A DNA stretch of 16,153 bases from Lentimicrobiaceae bacterium (GTDB lineage: Bacteria > Bacteroidota > Bacteroidia > Bacteroidales > WCHB1-69), in NCBI GenBank assembly GCA_009787675.1, contig WQSU01000018.1, positions 1 through 16,153 on the forward strand, written 5' to 3'. The position numbers and the translations under genes were made by a program. This document shows, piece by piece, positions 15,041 to 16,153 of this stretch. Numbering within the stretch: position 1 is the first letter of the stretch; each line of letters begins with the position of its first letter. The notes beneath the pieces were generated by a model. That model had not been told where the DNA came from and did no database searches. It saw only the letters and a list, made by a program, of their open reading frames with translations.

Positions 15041-15047
15041 ATTATTT

Positions 15048-15248
15048 CTATTTTGATGAGATAAGTAATTCTTTTATATCAACATTTAACACTTTTGCAA
15101 CTTCTAAAAGCGTTTCCAATGACGGCTGTGATTCGTTTGTACACCAACGCGATACGGTCGCTTCATTTTTCTCTAATGCTTCTGCAAGCCACTTCCCTGT
15201 ACGTTTTTGCTCTACGAGCACGACTTTTAATCTATTAATTTGCTCCAT
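15048..15248 (-). CDS. Small XRE-family helix-turn-helix regulator, possible R-M controller
   Basis: The 66-residue protein is a single Cro/CI-type domain. The helix-turn-helix reads KWLAEALEKNEATVSRWCTN, followed by the SQPSLETLLEVAKVLNVDIKELL scaffold typical of XRE proteins. Its position at the head of the operon and its size match the C (controller) proteins that regulate many type II R-M systems. The start is set at the ATG at 15246-15248. A longer frame begins at a TTG (15275), but that codon overlaps the predicted -7 promoter box and would not be in the mRNA. The box ends 24 nt upstream of the ATG. A palindrome overlapping the box could be its operator. Autoregulation is inferred, and the C-box consensus of studied controllers is not recognisable. 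Confidence 0.8.
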   Translation of the reverse strand: MEQINRLKVVLVEQKRTGKWLAEALEKNEATVSRWCTNESQPSLETLLEVAKVLNVDIKELLISSK

Positions 15249-15272
15249 TCGTTTAATTATTGATATAATTTG

Positions 15273-15280
15273 CAAAGATA
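15273..15280 (-). promoter_or_regulatory. Promoter box of the R-M operon
   Basis: On the minus strand the site reads TATCTTTG, an exact TAnnTTTG match, with transcription expected to start near 15266. It is the only convincing promoter box upstream of the regulator, membrane protein, methyltransferase and endonuclease genes, so it probably drives all four. Confidence 0.55.
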
Positions 15281-15289
15281 TTGATCTTT
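15274..15289. promoter_or_regulatory. Palindrome over the R-M operon promoter, possible operator
   Basis: AAAGAT-ATTG-ATCTTT is a perfect 6-bp inverted repeat with a 4-nt centre. It covers six of the eight bases of the -7 box. A regulator bound here would block RNA polymerase, which suits autorepression by the XRE protein. The link to that protein is inferred. Confidence 0.45.
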
Positions 15290-15368
15290 TTCTATATGTA
15301 GATATTATTTTCTCGTAAAGTTTTCAACAATGTTGCGTTCGTTGTTCGTACTGCGCTCCCCGCATGAC

Positions 15369-15498
15369 GGCTAACGCCCAGCATATTGCCGAAGTCGCGG
15401 CTTCCACACACTTTCCGACGAGCCAGCTGCGTGCGAAAATAGCAATTATTTTCAAACGACGGTAGTGCCGCCATCTTGCCAATATGCTCGTTAGTAGC
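15369..15498 (-). other. Large imperfect hairpin element, attC-like
   Basis: Two long arms (15369-15401 and 15467-15498) pair imperfectly. CTAACG pairs with CGTTAG (outer, 6 bp), then after a 3-nt bulge (CCC at 15377-15379) AGCATATTG pairs with CAATATGCT (9 bp), then about 13 positions pair partially, ending with a 5-bp GCGGC/GCCGC stem. The 65-nt centre holds a smaller hairpin (GAAAATA/TATTTTC, 15435-15453). Read on the minus strand the element starts with CTAACG and ends with CGTTAG. It follows the GIY-YIG stop codon, which sits in TATAACGC, by 15 nt. This resembles an integron attC site: outer box, bulge, inner box, variable loop, and a gene stop just before it. The boxes deviate from RYYYAAC/GTTRRRY, so it could instead be a dispersed intergenic hairpin of this lineage. 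The element is clearly GC-richer than its surroundings. Confidence 0.5.
15435..15453. repeat. Inner hairpin of the attC-like element
   Basis: GAAAATA (15435-15441) and TATTTTC (15447-15453) are perfectly complementary with a 5-nt loop (GCAAT). It would form the tip of the larger cruciform. Confidence 0.6.
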
Positions 15499-15513
15499 AG
15501 GTGGCTTTCAGCG

Positions 15514-15951
15514 TTATACATAATTTACATTCCATGGTGGATATTCTTTGTAAATATCAATATAAGATTGTATTAATTGAAGTTCCAAACGTTTTGGGCA
15601 ATCAATGTATTCATCGTTATGAGTTACAAACCAATAAATATCTAACCCATCCATTTTTTCGCGTTTTATTTCTTTCTTCCAACCAATATGTCTCGGCTCT
15701 CCGAAAAATGTTCCATTTACAATAGAATCCTTTAATCCGCCAAGCCCAGATTTACGAATAGATAAAGAACCGTCTGATTTCACTTCTCCTGAGCGACCTA
15801 TATAAGCAAGCACTACTTTTCCATTTACAAGAGCATAAACAATAAAAACACCACTTTTGTCGGTTGGCGCATTACATACTTTTCTCAAAGAGTTTCTTTT
15901 TGTCAAAAAGAAGTGACCATTTTCTTTGTACTTGCTTAATTCGTCGAACAT
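15514..15951 (-). CDS. GIY-YIG family nuclease-like protein
   Basis: The 145-residue protein carries the GIY-YIG core. The first motif strand is GVFIVYAL (34-41), and AYIGRSG (49-55) provides the YIG tyrosine and the conserved arginine R53. A glutamate in RLELQLIQSYI (E123) is at the place of the metal-binding residue. The N-terminal extension MFDELSKYKENGHFF and the IDGLDIYWFVT-type strand resemble a group of small uncharacterised Bacteroidota GIY-YIG proteins, which is recall, not proof. The family includes homing enzymes and type II restriction enzymes such as Eco29kI. No methyltransferase accompanies it. The ATG at 15949-15951 is chosen because a perfect promoter box (15981-15988) lies between it and a possible upstream TTG at 15993. 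Its stop codon abuts the attC-like element, as in a gene cassette. Confidence 0.8.
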   Translation of the reverse strand: MFDELSKYKENGHFFLTKRNSLRKVCNAPTDKSGVFIVYALVNGKVVLAYIGRSGEVKSDGSLSIRKSGLGGLKDSIVNGTFFGEPRHIGWKKEIKREKMDGLDIYWFVTHNDEYIDCPKRLELQLIQSYIDIYKEYPPWNVNYV

Positions 15952-15980
15952 GTGTTTTTTATTTTGATTTTTAAATGCTG

Positions 15981-15988
15981 CAAAAGTA
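15981..15988 (-). promoter_or_regulatory. Promoter box of the GIY-YIG gene
   Basis: On the minus strand the site reads TACTTTTG, an exact TAnnTTTG match. Transcription would start near 15975, leaving a leader of about 24 nt. A private promoter is unusual for an integron cassette, which normally borrows one. Confidence 0.55.
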
Positions 15989-16035
15989 CACAAATACTTA
16001 CATTTTCCTTTTCGGTAGTTTTGTCCGCGAAGCTA

Positions 16036-16065
16036 CGCCACCGACCGAAGGGCTGGCGCTTTTTT
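16036..16065 (+). terminator. Possible hairpin with T-run
   Basis: CGCCA (16036-16040) and TGGCG (16054-16058) form a 5-bp stem around a 13-nt loop, followed by a run of seven Ts. It could terminate plus-strand transcription or be part of a dispersed repeat; no plus-strand gene ends just before it. Confidence 0.3.
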
Positions 16066-16095
16066 TGCCGTGAAGTGGAGTTTTTTTTGGGCGGA

Positions 16096-16121
16096 GCAAG
16101 GGCAGGCTTGCCTGCTCTTGC
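16096..16121. repeat. Near-perfect inverted repeat at the right edge
   Basis: GCAAGGGCAGGC (16096-16107) and GCCTGCTCTTGC (16110-16121) form 12-bp arms with one mismatch and a 2-nt centre. The tight spacing makes it a cruciform-prone palindrome. No adjacent gene explains it within the window. Confidence 0.6.
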
Positions 16122-16153
16122 CTAAAAATATTTCGTGGTGGTGTGAGTGGATC

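Noticed and set aside
15249..15275. TTG start giving the XRE regulator ten extra residues
   Set aside because: The TTG lies inside the predicted -7 box, upstream of the expected transcript start, and the extra residues precede the conserved domain. The ATG at 15248 is better.
15292..15521. Two short open frames (60-65 codons) across the hairpin element
   Set aside because: They lie entirely in inverted-repeat sequence, show no family resemblance and are best explained by the higher GC content.
15952..15993. TTG start for the GIY-YIG gene
   Set aside because: It is upstream of a perfect TAnnTTTG box, so it would not be transcribed from that promoter. The ATG at 15951 starts the recognisable protein.

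Overview
The window reads as a chromosomal segment of a member of the Bacteroidota; no lower rank can be fixed from the sequence alone. Three signs support this. Perfect matches to the phylum's -7 promoter box (TAnnTTTG) stand just upstream of several genes. A remnant of a type IX secretion sorting domain lies at about 7513-7780. The integrase fragment at 11512 resembles the N-terminal arm-binding domain of Bacteroidota tyrosine integrases.

Region 1 (1-7432) is housekeeping. It holds the 3' end of a DnaJ/CbpA-type co-chaperone, then a ROK-family sugar kinase 12 nt downstream, which converges with mutS (3 nt between the stop codons). mutS and mutS2 are divergent and share a 149-nt intergenic region with one TAnnTTTG box facing each way. 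mutS2 converges with a short RluA-type pseudouridine synthase.

Region 2 (7433-11199) starts with a 434-nt gap without an intact gene. The gap carries a frameshifted type IX sorting domain built partly from short repeats, and a clear intrinsic terminator. Four minus-strand genes follow, listed in transcription order: a PlsC-like acyltransferase, an SDR oxidoreductase, an S66 LD-carboxypeptidase overlapping the SDR by 4 nt, and a lipoprotein that ends at the terminator. A heptamer tandem repeat lies in front of the SDR gene.

Region 3 (11284-16153) looks like an acquired island. It opens with a decayed tRNA-Arg(ACG) that keeps its promoter and terminator, then the first ~60 codons of a tyrosine integrase, cut off at about 11700. 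After the breakpoint comes a compact minus-strand module: a small XRE regulator, a three-helix membrane protein of unknown function, a PstI/BsuBI-like adenine methyltransferase and a PstI/BsuBI-like restriction endonuclease. The likely logic is a self-regulated R-M operon: the methyltransferase protects host DNA, the endonuclease cuts unmodified DNA, and the XRE protein probably tunes expression through a palindrome over its own promoter. The membrane protein is the unexplained part.

Upstream of this module is a solitary GIY-YIG nuclease gene whose stop codon runs straight into a GC-richer element with long imperfect inverted repeats (15369-15498). It resembles an integron attC site in layout. 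A related half-site lies at the 3' end of the endonuclease gene, exactly at the integrase breakpoint. The R-M module is thus bracketed by two recombination-like structures. This arrangement, together with the membrane protein, is the most interesting content of the window. The attC interpretation is inference: no integron integrase is present and the boxes are not canonical.
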